Shown: positions 26,922 to 35,868 of the stretch, piece by piece
How the letters are laid out: each line of letters starts with the position of its first letter
How positions within the stretch are numbered: the stretch's first letter is position 1
Origin: Cupriavidus sp. U2
GTDB lineage: Bacteria > Pseudomonadota > Gammaproteobacteria > Burkholderiales > Burkholderiaceae
Direction of reading: 5' to 3'
Assembly: GCF_009663685.2 (NCBI RefSeq)
Contig: NZ_RCOG02000027.1
Span: forward strand, 62,001 to 126,000
DNA length: 64,000 nt
Notes under the pieces: model-generated
Seen by the model: only the letters and a program-made list of their open reading frames with translations
Database searches by the model: none
Told to the model about the DNA's origin: nothing
Position numbers and translations under genes: made by a program

Positions 26922-27156
26922 GATGCCTCCTCCAGTCTGTCAGTGCGGGATATCCACTTCAGCATAGCAAGTGGCCCGCCAGGATGCTGTTACGGCGCAA
27001 TTGCGGGGCCGTCCTGTGGCAATTCCTACATTGGCTGCCGGGGACCGCGTTTCGATTCGGCCATGCCACGCGCCCAAAATACATCGAATACATCACGCTT
27101 GGCGGCCACTGGCCCGCTGCCCGCCCCTGATCTTCGCCGGGCACCATTCGTGCTAC

Positions 27157-28407
27157 ATGCCCGAAATGGAGCACGCATGGACCACCGGAAACCGCCTGCA
27201 GTTGCTGGAAAACGGCGACGAATACTTCCCGCGCCTGATCGCGGCCATCGGGGCGGCGCGCCATAGCGTGCTGCTGGAAACATTCATCCTGTTCGAGGAC
27301 GACGTCGGCAGGCCGCTCGCCGATGCGCTGGCGGCGGCCGCGCGCCGTGGCGTCGCGGTCGGCATGACCGTGGACGGATTCGGCTCGGCCGACCTGTCGC
27401 CCGACTACCTTGCGAGGCTGGCCGAAGCGGGCGTCGTGGTGCGCGTGTTTGCGCCGGGGCGCCGGCTGCTGGGCAAGCGGACCAATCTCTTCCGGCGGCT
27501 GCATCGCAAACTGGTCGCCATCGACGGCGATCTGGCCTTCGTGGGTGGCATCAACCTGTCCGTCGAGCATCTGGTGCAGGCCAGCCCGTCCGCCAAGCAA
27601 GACTATGCCGTCGAGGTACAAGGCCCGGCTGCGCGCATCATTCATGAATTCATGCGCGAAGCCAGCGGCGACCGGCCCGCCAGGCAGCCTCGCGCACCCA
27701 TCCGGCGGGCACCCCCGCCCCACCCCACCGATCACGCCGCGCCCGGCTCCGTGCTCTTTGTCACACGCGACAACCAGGCACACCGCAATGACATCGAGCA
27801 GCAATATCTGGCAGCCATTCGCACGGCGCGACACCAGATCGAGATCGCCAATGCCTATTTCCTGCCGGGATACCGGCTGCTGCAGGCAATCTGCAACGCC
27901 GCGCAGCGGGGTGTCGATGTGCGCCTGGTGCTGCAGGGCCGGCCAGACATGCTATGGGTCAAGCGCACCGTGGACATGCTGTACGCGCACCTGCGCGAAT
28001 CGGGCGTGCGCATTTTCGAATACTGCGAGCGGCCCAACCACAGCAAGGTGGCCGTGGTGGACGACGATTGGGCCACCGTGGGATCGAGCAACCTCGACCC
28101 GCTGAGCCTGTCGCTGAACCTCGAAGCCAACCTCGTGATCCGCGACACCGCGTTCGTGGCATCGCTGCGGGACAACCTGCGCAACCTGATGTCCGCGCGC
28201 TGCCCCGAGGTCTGCGCCGCATCGAGGCCGCGCGGTGCGTGGTGGCATGGCATCGCCACGCCGCTGATCTTCCATTTCCTGCGCAAGTTTCCGGCGTGGG
28301 CCGGTTGGTTGCCGGCCCACACCCCGAAAATCGTGTCGCCGGTGCCAGTACCCGACACCCCGTCGCCAGAGCCGATGGTGCGTCAGACGCGACAGGACGG
28401 CCCATGA
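27157..28407 (+). CDS. clsB: cardiolipin synthase B (phospholipase D family)
   Basis: About 416 residues with two HKD motifs: HRKLVAIDGDLAFVGGIN in the first half and HSKVAVVDDDWATVGSSNLD in the second. The N-terminal NGDEYFPRLIAAIGAARHSVLLETFIL block and the absence of N-terminal membrane helices match ClsB (YbhO), which makes cardiolipin from phosphatidylglycerol and phosphatidylethanolamine at the inner membrane. The start may be 27157 or 27166; the ribosome site is weak. Its stop overlaps the next start (ATGA), as in E. coli where clsB and ybhN are neighbours. Confidence 0.9.
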   Translation: MPEMEHAWTTGNRLQLLENGDEYFPRLIAAIGAARHSVLLETFILFEDDVGRPLADALAAAARRGVAVGMTVDGFGSADLSPDYLARLAEAGVVVRVFAPGRRLLGKRTNLFRRLHRKLVAIDGDLAFVGGINLSVEHLVQASPSAKQDYAVEVQGPAARIIHEFMREASGDRPARQPRAPIRRAPPPHPTDHAAPGSVLFVTRDNQAHRNDIEQQYLAAIRTARHQIEIANAYFLPGYRLLQAICNAAQRGVDVRLVLQGRPDMLWVKRTVDMLYAHLRESGVRIFEYCERPNHSKVAVVDDDWATVGSSNLDPLSLSLNLEANLVIRDTAFVASLRDNLRNLMSARCPEVCAASRPRGAWWHGIATPLIFHFLRKFPAWAGWLPAHTPKIVSPVPVPDTPSPEPMVRQTRQDGP

Positions 28408-29381
28408 CGACCGCCGCCAACCTGCGCCGCAGCCTGCGGCGCAACGTCCGATGGTCCATCGTCAAGCGCGTGGCGGGGCTGGTGTTCGTGGCGCTGGTGA
28501 TCTACCTGATTTACCGGAGCCTCAGTGGCGTCGATTGGGCACAGGTCCTGCAGGCGCTGAAGCAGTACGACGCCGCAACGCTGCTGCCAGTGCTGGGGCT
28601 GGCCTGCGTCAGCTTCTCGCTGCATGCCTCGTTCGACCTGCTGGGGCGCCACTACACCGGGCATCACCTGTCCACGCCACGCGTCATGCTGATTGCCTTC
28701 ATCGCCTATGTCTTCAACCTCAACGTCGGGGCGATGGTGGGCGGGCTGGGCATGCGGCTGCGGCTCTATTCGCGCGCCAATGTGAGCGGGTCCCAGGTGG
28801 CCGGCATCTACACCATCGCCATCATCACCAACTGGACAGGCTACATGCTGCTGGCCGGCGCGGTGCTGACGCTGGCAACCCCGGCGCTGCCGGCGGACTG
28901 GGGCATCACGCCATGGATGCTGCGCGCCGTGGGCGCGGCCATGCTGGCTTGCGGCCTGTTGTACTGGCTGGCGTGCGCCAAGGCTAGGACGCGCAGTGTG
29001 CGGTTCGGCCGGCATGTGTTCCGGCTGCCGGGTTTCCGCTTTGCGCTGGTGCAGAACGTGCTGTCGATCACCAACTGGATCGTGCTGGCGTGCATCATCG
29101 ATCTGCTGTTGCCCAAGGCGGTCAGCCTGCCCCAGGCGCTGGCCGCCCTGCTGGTGGGTGCGGTGGCGGGCGCGCTGGCGCACATCCCGGCCGGTATCGG
29201 CGTGCTGGAAAGCGTATTCGTGGTGCTGCTGCGGCCCGTTGCGCCGGAGCACATCGTGGTGGCCGCCCTGATCGCGTACCGCGCGCTGTACTACCTGCTG
29301 CCCATGGTATTTGCCACGTCGGCCTATGCCTGGATGGAACTGCGCGGCGCGCGGGCCGCCCGTCGCGCGCAGGCTGGATAG
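28404..29381 (+). CDS. ybhN: YbhN-like membrane protein (lysylphosphatidylglycerol synthase transmembrane family)
   Basis: A 325-residue inner-membrane protein with eight or so helices, of the UPF0104/AglD-like flippase family. Characteristic blocks are FVALVIYLIYRSLSGVDW, FNLNVGAMVGGLGMRLRLYSR and LAHIPAGIGVLESVFVVLL (the conserved P-x-G-x-G-x-x-E). The start codon overlaps the clsB stop, so the two are translationally coupled and likely act in one membrane-lipid process. The exact function of YbhN is not settled. Confidence 0.86.
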   Translation: MTTAANLRRSLRRNVRWSIVKRVAGLVFVALVIYLIYRSLSGVDWAQVLQALKQYDAATLLPVLGLACVSFSLHASFDLLGRHYTGHHLSTPRVMLIAFIAYVFNLNVGAMVGGLGMRLRLYSRANVSGSQVAGIYTIAIITNWTGYMLLAGAVLTLATPALPADWGITPWMLRAVGAAMLACGLLYWLACAKARTRSVRFGRHVFRLPGFRFALVQNVLSITNWIVLACIIDLLLPKAVSLPQALAALLVGAVAGALAHIPAGIGVLESVFVVLLRPVAPEHIVVAALIAYRALYYLLPMVFATSAYAWMELRGARAARRAQAG

Positions 29382-29437
29382 AAAAAAAGGCAGGCAGCGC
29401 GCCGGCGCCACCTGCCTCCAGCATCGATCTGCAAATT

Positions 29438-30844
29438 TCAGGCTGCCACCTTCAGTTGCGTCAGCTTGGCCTCGGCATCGCGCAGCGCGGTACGCAGGCC
29501 CTCTTCCACCACCGGGTGATAGAACGGCATGGCCAGCATCTGCGAGATTGTCAGGTTCTGCTGGTACGCCCACGCCAGCAGATGCGCGATATTCTCGGCG
29601 CGCGGGCCGATCCATTCGGCACCCAGGAAGCGGCCCGTGGCCCGGTCGGCATAAATATGCATCAGACCCCGGTTTTTCAGCATCACACGGCTGCGGCCCT
29701 GATCCTCGAAGCTGACTTCACCGGTCACGAAGCGACCCTGGATCAGGTCCGCATGGCGCTTGCCCACCATGGCGATCTGCGGATCGGAGAACACCACGGC
29801 AATCGGCGCGCGTCGCGCCAGCGGACGCAGGTTCGGCCAGTGCGCGGCGTTCTCGCCGGCGATCCGGCCCTCGTCGGCCGCCTCGTGCAGCAGCGGCAGC
29901 ACGTTGTTGGCGTCGCCGGCAATGAACACCGCCGCATCGCCACATTGCAGCGTGACCGGATCGAACACCGGCACGCCACGGGCGTCCAGTGCCAGCGCCG
30001 TGTTCTCCAACGCCAGGTTGTCGACGTTCGGCCGACGTCCCGTGGCAGCCAGCACGTACGCAAAACGCTCGGTCACCGGCTTGCCGTCCTCGCCCCGGAA
30101 CGTGATCACCGCTTCGTCGCCCTCGCGGCGCATATCGGTCACGTTGGCATCGGGCAGCAGCGGGAATTCCGCATGGAAGGTCCTGGCCGCGTAAGCCCGG
30201 ATTTCGGGATCGGACAACGGGCCCACGCCACCGCCAACGCCGAACACGCGTACCCGCACGCCCAGCCGGGACAGCGCCTGCCCCAGTTCGAGCCCGATCA
30301 CGCCGGGGCCGAACACGGCCACGCTGGCGGGCAGGTCCTGCCACGAGAACACGTCGTCGTTGATGATCAGACGGTCACCGAACACCGTGAACGACGGCGG
30401 CACGGCCGGACGCGATCCGGTGGCGATCACCACGCGGCTGGCCCGCACCACGGTATTGGCGCCCACCTGCAGCACCGTGTTGTCGATGAACTGTGCATAG
30501 CCGCGCAGGCGGTCTTCCTCGGGAATGTTGTCGACGCCGCGCACGACAAAGCCCACGAAACGGTCACGCTCGCTGCGTACGCGGTCCATGACCTGGCGGC
30601 CGTCGACGCGGACCGGCCCGTCCACGTGTACCCCGAATGCGGCGGTATGGCGCGCCTCGTGGGCCGCCTCGGCTGCCGCGATCAGCAACTTCGACGGCAT
30701 GCAGCCCACACGGGCGCAGGTGGTGCCATAGGCGCCGCCCTCGATGACCACGGCACGCTTGCCCGCGGCGATGGCCGCGCGATACGCTGCCAGCCCGGCG
30801 GTTCCTGCGCCAATCACTGCCACGTCGGTCTGAATCGTTTTCAT
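29438..30844 (-). CDS. FAD-dependent pyridine nucleotide-disulfide oxidoreductase (dihydrolipoyl dehydrogenase-like)
   Basis: A 468-residue class I flavoprotein disulfide reductase. The FAD site is VAVIGAGTAGLAA, the redox-active disulfide is C43-x4-C48 in GTTCARVGCMPSK, the second FAD motif is VFIAGDANN, and the C-terminal His-Glu pair is in HPVVEEG. It is shorter than and distinct from the pyruvate-dehydrogenase E3. It lies 208 bases downstream of the peroxiredoxin-glutaredoxin gene on the same strand, so it may regenerate the thiol that feeds that peroxidase, as glutathione amide reductase does in Chromatium. The substrate is unproven. Confidence 0.84.
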   Translation of the reverse strand: MKTIQTDVAVIGAGTAGLAAYRAAIAAGKRAVVIEGGAYGTTCARVGCMPSKLLIAAAEAAHEARHTAAFGVHVDGPVRVDGRQVMDRVRSERDRFVGFVVRGVDNIPEEDRLRGYAQFIDNTVLQVGANTVVRASRVVIATGSRPAVPPSFTVFGDRLIINDDVFSWQDLPASVAVFGPGVIGLELGQALSRLGVRVRVFGVGGGVGPLSDPEIRAYAARTFHAEFPLLPDANVTDMRREGDEAVITFRGEDGKPVTERFAYVLAATGRRPNVDNLALENTALALDARGVPVFDPVTLQCGDAAVFIAGDANNVLPLLHEAADEGRIAGENAAHWPNLRPLARRAPIAVVFSDPQIAMVGKRHADLIQGRFVTGEVSFEDQGRSRVMLKNRGLMHIYADRATGRFLGAEWIGPRAENIAHLLAWAYQQNLTISQMLAMPFYHPVVEEGLRTALRDAEAKLTQLKVAA

Positions 30845-31052
30845 GTGCGTTTCCTGTTCGTGAGTCTTTGCATCAATCGGCGGATGGGATGACACAGTCC
30901 TCGCCATGGCGCGGTCAGGGCGATGCCATCGGGTCCGGCGACTGCCGGCCCGCACCGCCGCCGGCTGGCCGGCGGAAGGTTGCGGGAGCATTGCGGGGGC
31001 GATAAAAGGTGCCCAGGACACCGGCCGGGGGAGCCGGGCCCGGGCGGGAGGA

Positions 31053-31787
31053 TCAGGCGGCCGCCAGGTACTGTTCCAGCGCGGCGGCACCGCCAACGAG
31101 CTTGCCGTTGATGAACACCTGCGGCGCGGTCATCTCGCCGGACATGGCGCCCAGCACCTTGCCGCGGATCTTGTTGTCCAGCGGCACGTCGATGTACTCG
31201 TAGCCCTTGTCCTGCAGCAGTTGCTTGGCCTTCGCGCAATGCGAGCAGCCCACCTTCGAGAACACCACCACCTGGTCGGGACGCTTGGCGTTCGGGGCGA
31301 TGTAGTTCAGCATCGTGTCGGCATCGGACACCTTGAACGGGTCGCCCGGTTCTTCCGGCTCGATGAACATCTTGTCCACCACGCCGTCCTTCACGACCAT
31401 CGAATAGCGCCAGCTGCGCTTGCCAAAGCCCAGGTCGGCCTTGTCCACCAGCATGCCCATGCCGTCGGTGAACTCGCCGTTGCCGTCGGGGATCATCACG
31501 ATGTTCTCGGACTCCTGGTCCTTGGCCCACTCGTTCATCACGAAGGTGTCGTTGACCGACACGCACAGGATCGCGTCCACGCCGGCAGCGCGGAACGCCG
31601 GGGCCAGTTCGTTGTAGCGCGGCAGGTGGGTCGACGAACACGTCGGGGTGAAGGCGCCCGGCAGCGAGAACACGGCAACGGTCTTGCCGTTGAACAGTTC
31701 GGCCGTGGTCACGTCCTTCCATTCGTTGTTTTCACGCACACGAAACGTCACATTGGGAACGCGTTGGCCTTCACGGGATTGCAGCAT
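31053..31787 (-). CDS. peroxiredoxin-glutaredoxin hybrid peroxidase
   Basis: A 244-residue two-domain antioxidant enzyme. Residues 1-160 form a Prx5-type peroxiredoxin with peroxidatic Cys50 in PGAFTPTCSSTHLPRY. Residues 170-244 form a glutaredoxin with C181-S-H-C184. The fusion lets glutathione reduce the peroxidase directly, detoxifying hydrogen peroxide and alkyl hydroperoxides in the cytosol. AGGAG eight bases before ATG 31787 fixes the start. Two OxyR-like direct repeats lie 100-150 bases upstream, and a flavoprotein reductase gene follows. Confidence 0.93.
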   Translation of the reverse strand: MLQSREGQRVPNVTFRVRENNEWKDVTTAELFNGKTVAVFSLPGAFTPTCSSTHLPRYNELAPAFRAAGVDAILCVSVNDTFVMNEWAKDQESENIVMIPDGNGEFTDGMGMLVDKADLGFGKRSWRYSMVVKDGVVDKMFIEPEEPGDPFKVSDADTMLNYIAPNAKRPDQVVVFSKVGCSHCAKAKQLLQDKGYEYIDVPLDNKIRGKVLGAMSGEMTAPQVFINGKLVGGAAALEQYLAAA

Positions 31788-31887
31788 CGAAATCACTCCT
31801 TGGGTGAGTTAGGCGCCACGTGTTGTGGCGATGGAGTGGATTGTCGCGGTCTGAATGTGATCCGTAAAATTCATTGTCTCAACCAAG

Positions 31888-31939
31888 CCGATTGAAACTT
31901 TCTATGATCAATCGGAGGAATCCGATTGCTTTTGACTAT
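31888..31939 (-). promoter_or_regulatory. OxyR-like direct repeat upstream of the peroxidase gene
   Basis: Two copies of CCGATTG-N7-CTAT (31888-31905 and 31922-31939) lie 34 bases apart. Read on the minus strand each is ATAG-N7-CAATCGG, seven of eight positions of the OxyR half-site ATAG-N7-CTAT. The first copy is also part of a longer dyad CCGATTGA...TCAATCGG. OxyR activation of the peroxidase is inferred. Confidence 0.6.
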
Positions 31940-32023
31940 CAGATACGGTTTTGACTGCTTCCGCTCGCACATCGTCGTCGTTATCATGCGGGCACACAAA
32001 AACCATGAAGGGACAACCGCTCC

Positions 32024-33769
32024 ATGACTCGCCTGCCCATCCGGCTACCCGCCGCGACCCTGCTGGCCGCCACCCTGTTCGCCCTCGGCGCCACGAGCGC
32101 CACCAGCGCCACGGCGGCCACGCTGGCCAAACCGGAACTGGACCAGCTGGTGGCCAGCGCCACGGCCACCCCGCCCGCCAGCTTCGGCGCATTCCTGGAC
32201 GCTGCCGTCAAGGCCGATCCAAAGCTCGCTGCTTCGGTGCGCGCCTACCGGGCCAGGCGGCCGCTCAAGGGCGACGACCTGGTCAACATCGGGCGCCTGC
32301 TGGGCGTCTACAACCGCGTGCACAACCAGCAGGCGGTGCTCGACAGCATCACCGAAATGGTGGCGCTACGCACCGTGCGCGACGACAAGGTGCCGCAGCA
32401 CGAAAACCCGGCCATCGTCGCGTTCGGCAAGCTCGTCGAGCGCATGGCCAACGACTTCGGCCTGCAGTTCCGCAACGTGGACAATCGCGTGTTCGAGGTG
32501 ACGCTGCCGGGCCAGGGCAAGGAGACCTTCGGCATCCTTACGCACGCCGACGTGGTGCCCGTGGTGGCCGACGAATGGGTGCTCGACGACGGCACGAAGC
32601 TTGACCCGTTCCAGGTCACGCGCGTGGGCGACTACCTCTACGGCCGCGGCACCATCGACGACAAGGGATCGATTGCGGCGGCGCTCTTCGCCATGAAGAC
32701 CGTGCGCGAGAGCGGCGTGCCGCTGGCGCGCACGATTCGCCTGATGATCGAGACCACCGAGGAAACCGGCGGCGACGGCATGAAGTACTACCGCGACAAG
32801 ACCACCCTGCCGGAGTACAACATCGTGCTCGACAGCAAGTACCCGGCCGTGGTGGCCGAAAAGGGCTCTGGCGCGCTGACCGTGCGCTTTCCGGACCAAC
32901 CCACCGACGGCAAGCAGGCGGCCATCGTCGCGATGGCCGGCGCCGCATCGGCAAACGCGATTCCGCAGACGGCCACCGCGCGTATTGCCGGCGGCGACCT
33001 GAACGCCGTGGCCGCCACGCTGGAGCAGGCGCGGGCGGCCTTCATCGCCCAGCAAGCCGCGCAGGGCAAGTTCACGATCGACATCGCACGCAGCGGCGAC
33101 GCCATCGACGTGAAGGTCACTGGCTCGTCGGCCCACGGGTCGCGCCCCGAAGAAGGCGTGAATCCCGTGCCGCGCCTGGCGATGTTCCTGCAGGCGTCGG
33201 GGGTGCCATTCGCGGACAACCAGTACGCGCGCGCCACGCGCTACCTGACGGACCTGTACGGCACCGGCTACCTGGGCGAGAAGATGGATGTGGGCTACCG
33301 CGACGACTTCATGGGCCCGCTGACGATGTCGCCAACGCTGATCCGCGAGCGCAACGGCAAGCTCGAGGTCACCGCCAACGTGCGCATGCCGCGCGGGTCC
33401 ACGCCCGACGCCCTGCGTGCAAAGATCGCCGAGCGCATCCAGGCCTGGGCTGCACAGACGCACACCGCGCTGGAGATCCAGCATGAACAGGGCGACTGGA
33501 TGGCCCGCGACCCCAAGGGCGCGTGGCTCTCAACGCTGCTGAACATCTACGGCGACACCACCGGGCTCGAAGCCAGGCCAGTGCCCACGGCCGGCAGCAC
33601 GACGGCCAAGCTGATGCCGAACGCCATCAACTTCGGCCCGGCCATGCCCGGCAAGAAGTACACCGCGCACAACGCCAAGGAGTACAAGGAAGTCTCCGAC
33701 CTGAACCTGGACATGCAGATGTTCACGGAGATGCTGGTGCGCGTGGGCAACCTGCAGAAGATGCAGTGA
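32024..33769 (+). CDS. exported M20 dipeptidase
   Basis: A 581-residue zinc peptidase with a Sec signal peptide (LLAATLFALGATSATSATAA). M20 motifs: FGILTHADVVPVV (His and Asp), LYGRGTIDDKGS (bridging Asp), IETTEETGGDG (catalytic Glu pair), SSAHGSRPEEGVNP (dimer-domain His) and a C-terminal KKYTAHNAKEY (His). The layout and length resemble PepV/CNDP-type dipeptidases with a large insert. It probably digests peptides in the periplasm. It is divergent from the peroxidase gene with the OxyR-like repeat between. Confidence 0.87.
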   Translation: MTRLPIRLPAATLLAATLFALGATSATSATAATLAKPELDQLVASATATPPASFGAFLDAAVKADPKLAASVRAYRARRPLKGDDLVNIGRLLGVYNRVHNQQAVLDSITEMVALRTVRDDKVPQHENPAIVAFGKLVERMANDFGLQFRNVDNRVFEVTLPGQGKETFGILTHADVVPVVADEWVLDDGTKLDPFQVTRVGDYLYGRGTIDDKGSIAAALFAMKTVRESGVPLARTIRLMIETTEETGGDGMKYYRDKTTLPEYNIVLDSKYPAVVAEKGSGALTVRFPDQPTDGKQAAIVAMAGAASANAIPQTATARIAGGDLNAVAATLEQARAAFIAQQAAQGKFTIDIARSGDAIDVKVTGSSAHGSRPEEGVNPVPRLAMFLQASGVPFADNQYARATRYLTDLYGTGYLGEKMDVGYRDDFMGPLTMSPTLIRERNGKLEVTANVRMPRGSTPDALRAKIAERIQAWAAQTHTALEIQHEQGDWMARDPKGAWLSTLLNIYGDTTGLEARPVPTAGSTTAKLMPNAINFGPAMPGKKYTAHNAKEYKEVSDLNLDMQMFTEMLVRVGNLQKMQ

Positions 33770-33794
33770 TGCAATGAAGCCGTGATGCAAGACG

Positions 33795-33818
33795 CCCTCT
33801 CCCGCTGGCGGGAGAGGG
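33795..33818. terminator. 11-bp perfect stem hairpin between convergent genes
   Basis: CCCTCTCCCGC and GCGGGAGAGGG form a perfect stem with a 2-base gap, just past the dipeptidase stop and before the DUF1348 stop. It is the same arm sequence as the hairpin at 11632-11668, and is likely a bidirectional terminator. Confidence 0.65.
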
Positions 33819-33849
33819 AAACCACCGCGCGCTCCCGGTGGGCGGCGCC

Positions 33850-34329
33850 TCAGAACCCCAGATCGCTCAGGCCCGGATGGTCATCGGGCCGGCGGCCCAG
33901 CGGCCAGTGGTACTTGCGGTCCACCTCGCGGATCGGCGCGTCGTTGATGCACGCGAACCGGCGGCGCATCAGGCCGTTTTCGTCGAATTCCCAGTTCTCG
34001 TTACCGTACGACCGGAACCAGTTGCCCGAGTCGTCGTGCCACTCGTACGCAAAGCGCACCGCGATGCGGTTGCCGTCGTGCGCCCAGAGTTCCTTGATCA
34101 GCCGATAGTCGAGTTCCTTCTGCCATTTGCGCGTCAGGAAGGCCACGATATCGTCGCGTCCGTTCACGAATTCGGCACGGTTGCGCCAGGCGCTGTCGAC
34201 CGTATAGGCCAGCGCCACGCGGTGCGGGTCACGCGTGTTCCAGCCGTCTTCGGCCGCGCGCACCTTGGCGGCGGCGGTCTCCAGCGTGAACGGCGGCAGG
34301 GGTGGACGAACTTCGGGTTGGCTCGACAT
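33850..34329 (-). CDS. DUF1348-family NTF2-like protein
   Basis: A 159-residue single-domain protein of the SnoaL/NTF2-like DUF1348 family. The block WNTRDPHRVALAYTVDSAWRNRAEFVNGRDDIVAFLTRKWQKELDYRLIKELWAHDGNRIAVRFAYEWHDD is typical, as is the SYGNENWEFDENGLMRRRFACIND end. The function is unknown; members are often repressed by a TetR gene next door. Here the promoter has two palindromes identical in type to the one at the TetR gene at 25.4-26.0 kb. AAGGAG precedes ATG 34329. Confidence 0.88.
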   Translation of the reverse strand: MSSQPEVRPPLPPFTLETAAAKVRAAEDGWNTRDPHRVALAYTVDSAWRNRAEFVNGRDDIVAFLTRKWQKELDYRLIKELWAHDGNRIAVRFAYEWHDDSGNWFRSYGNENWEFDENGLMRRRFACINDAPIREVDRKYHWPLGRRPDDHPGLSDLGF

Positions 34330-34405
34330 GGGAAGGCTCCTTGGGAATCGGAAAAACCTGGAAATCAATCGGAAATCGGTGCCAAAGCTGGCAAGATCCA
34401 TATGT

Positions 34406-34451
34406 AGACAGATCTGTCTCATAGTGTTGAGTAGACAGATCTGTATGTCAA
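34406..34451 (-). promoter_or_regulatory. DUF1348 promoter with twin AGACAGATCTGTCT operators
   Basis: On the minus strand -35 TTGACA (34451-34446) is followed by a -10-like CACTAT (34426-34421, 19-base spacer) or AACACT (17-base spacer). Palindrome AGACAGATCTGTAT (34433-34446) fills the spacer, and perfect palindrome AGACAGATCTGTCT (34406-34419) covers the likely start point; their centres are 27 bases apart. This is a textbook repressor layout for a TetR dimer pair. Confidence 0.75.
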
Positions 34452-34496
34452 GCGGCAATTCGTCGCAGCGCCCGGCTTGTGTGCGATCCGGGGCCG

Positions 34497-35573
34497 CTAG
34501 ACACGCTGCCGGTCAAACCCCGATTCGCGCGCGAGGACAATCGCCTGCGAGCGATTCTCGACCTCGAGTTTCGAGAAAATGCTGGTGATGTGGTTACGCA
34601 CGGTTTTTTCGCACAGCCCCAGGTGGGCGGCGATCTGCGCGTTGTCGCGGCCCTGCGCGATCAGCACGACGATGTCGCGTTCGCGCCGCGTCAGGGCGCC
34701 GAACGCCGGGTCGGTGGACGGTGCAGGCGCCGGCAGGAAGGCGCGCACTTCCTCGATCCAGCGGTCCCACGCGGGCTCGGTTTCCAGCAGCAGGTGGTTC
34801 CCGCTGTCCAGCGGCACGAAGCGGGCGTTGGGAATCATGCTGGCGATCAGCCGCCCTTCGTCGAACGGCACGCGCGCATCGCGCACGGCATGCATCACCA
34901 GCGTCGGGCAGCTGACCAGCGGCAGCAGGTCCACCACATCGATCTCGTTAAAGACGCGCATGAAGCGCGCGGCATTGACCGGCGACGTGGACACGCGCTC
35001 CAGTTCATTGAACCAGCGGTGCTGCTCGGCGGTGCCGCCCGGAATGAACTGTGTGGTGAAGAACTGCCGGAACGCCGGATTTTCCTGACCCCAGCCGATC
35101 TCGGCCAGCCGGATCATCAAATCGGCCTCTTCGCGCATGGCGTCGCCCTGGTTGCGCTTGAGCCGCCCCCGCGCGTAGCCGCCGTGCAGCACCAGATGGC
35201 TGACGCGCTCGGGATGCGCCACGGCATAGGCCACGGCGATCGACGCCCCCTGCGAGATGCCCAGCAACGCAAACGGCTCCACTGCCATGGCATCGACGAT
35301 GGTTTCCAGGTCGCGCAGCCAGGCGTCGAACGACAGGTCTTCCACGTGGCGATCGGAAAGGCCGCAGCCGCGCTGGTCATAGCGGATCAGCGTGTGCTGC
35401 TCGGACAGCGCGCACAGCATATGGCTCCACACCGGGCTGCCAACATCGAACTCGAGGTGGCTCATCCAGTTGGCGGCCTTCACCAGCGGCGGCCCGCTGC
35501 CCGTGATGGCGTACGCCAGGCGTACACGGTCCGGGCTGGTGCATAGGCGAATCTGCTGCTTGAGCATCGGCAT
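34497..35573 (-). CDS. alpha/beta-hydrolase fused to a C-terminal LuxR-type HTH
   Basis: A 358-residue fusion. Residues 10-280 are an alpha/beta-hydrolase with a complete triad: Ser107 in GISQGAS, Asp232 in HAVRDARVP and His260 in SGNHLLL. Residues 292-352 are a LuxR/GerE HTH (LTRRERDIVVLIAQGRDNAQIAAHLGLCEKTVRNHITSIFSKL). A hydrolase core fused to a DNA-binding domain suggests a regulator that senses or cleaves a small ester, lactone or amide. The operators upstream of DUF1348 lie directly downstream of this gene. ATG 35573 (or 35567) lacks a clear ribosome site. Confidence 0.82.
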   Translation of the reverse strand: MPMLKQQIRLCTSPDRVRLAYAITGSGPPLVKAANWMSHLEFDVGSPVWSHMLCALSEQHTLIRYDQRGCGLSDRHVEDLSFDAWLRDLETIVDAMAVEPFALLGISQGASIAVAYAVAHPERVSHLVLHGGYARGRLKRNQGDAMREEADLMIRLAEIGWGQENPAFRQFFTTQFIPGGTAEQHRWFNELERVSTSPVNAARFMRVFNEIDVVDLLPLVSCPTLVMHAVRDARVPFDEGRLIASMIPNARFVPLDSGNHLLLETEPAWDRWIEEVRAFLPAPAPSTDPAFGALTRRERDIVVLIAQGRDNAQIAAHLGLCEKTVRNHITSIFSKLEVENRSQAIVLARESGFDRQRV

Positions 35574-35868
35574 GGGCGGGTCGCGCACGGGGCAGGATAC
35601 GGCAGACGCGGCGCGCCGCCGTGCAACGCCCGGCAACGGCTTACCGCGTCCGGCCATGCCGGGCGACTCACCTATCTTAGACAACGATCTCCAGCGCGCC
35701 GACATCAATACCGACTGCCGGCCCCGCAATGTGCGGAAGGCCAGACGCGGTGCATGGATGGTGCGCCGGATGCCGTACACCAGAGGGCGGTGTCCCGCGA
35801 CGGACGTTGAAAGACCCGGCACTGCGGCAGGTGGTCTGCCGCGGCCGGGCAAAGCGCGCTAGCGCACG

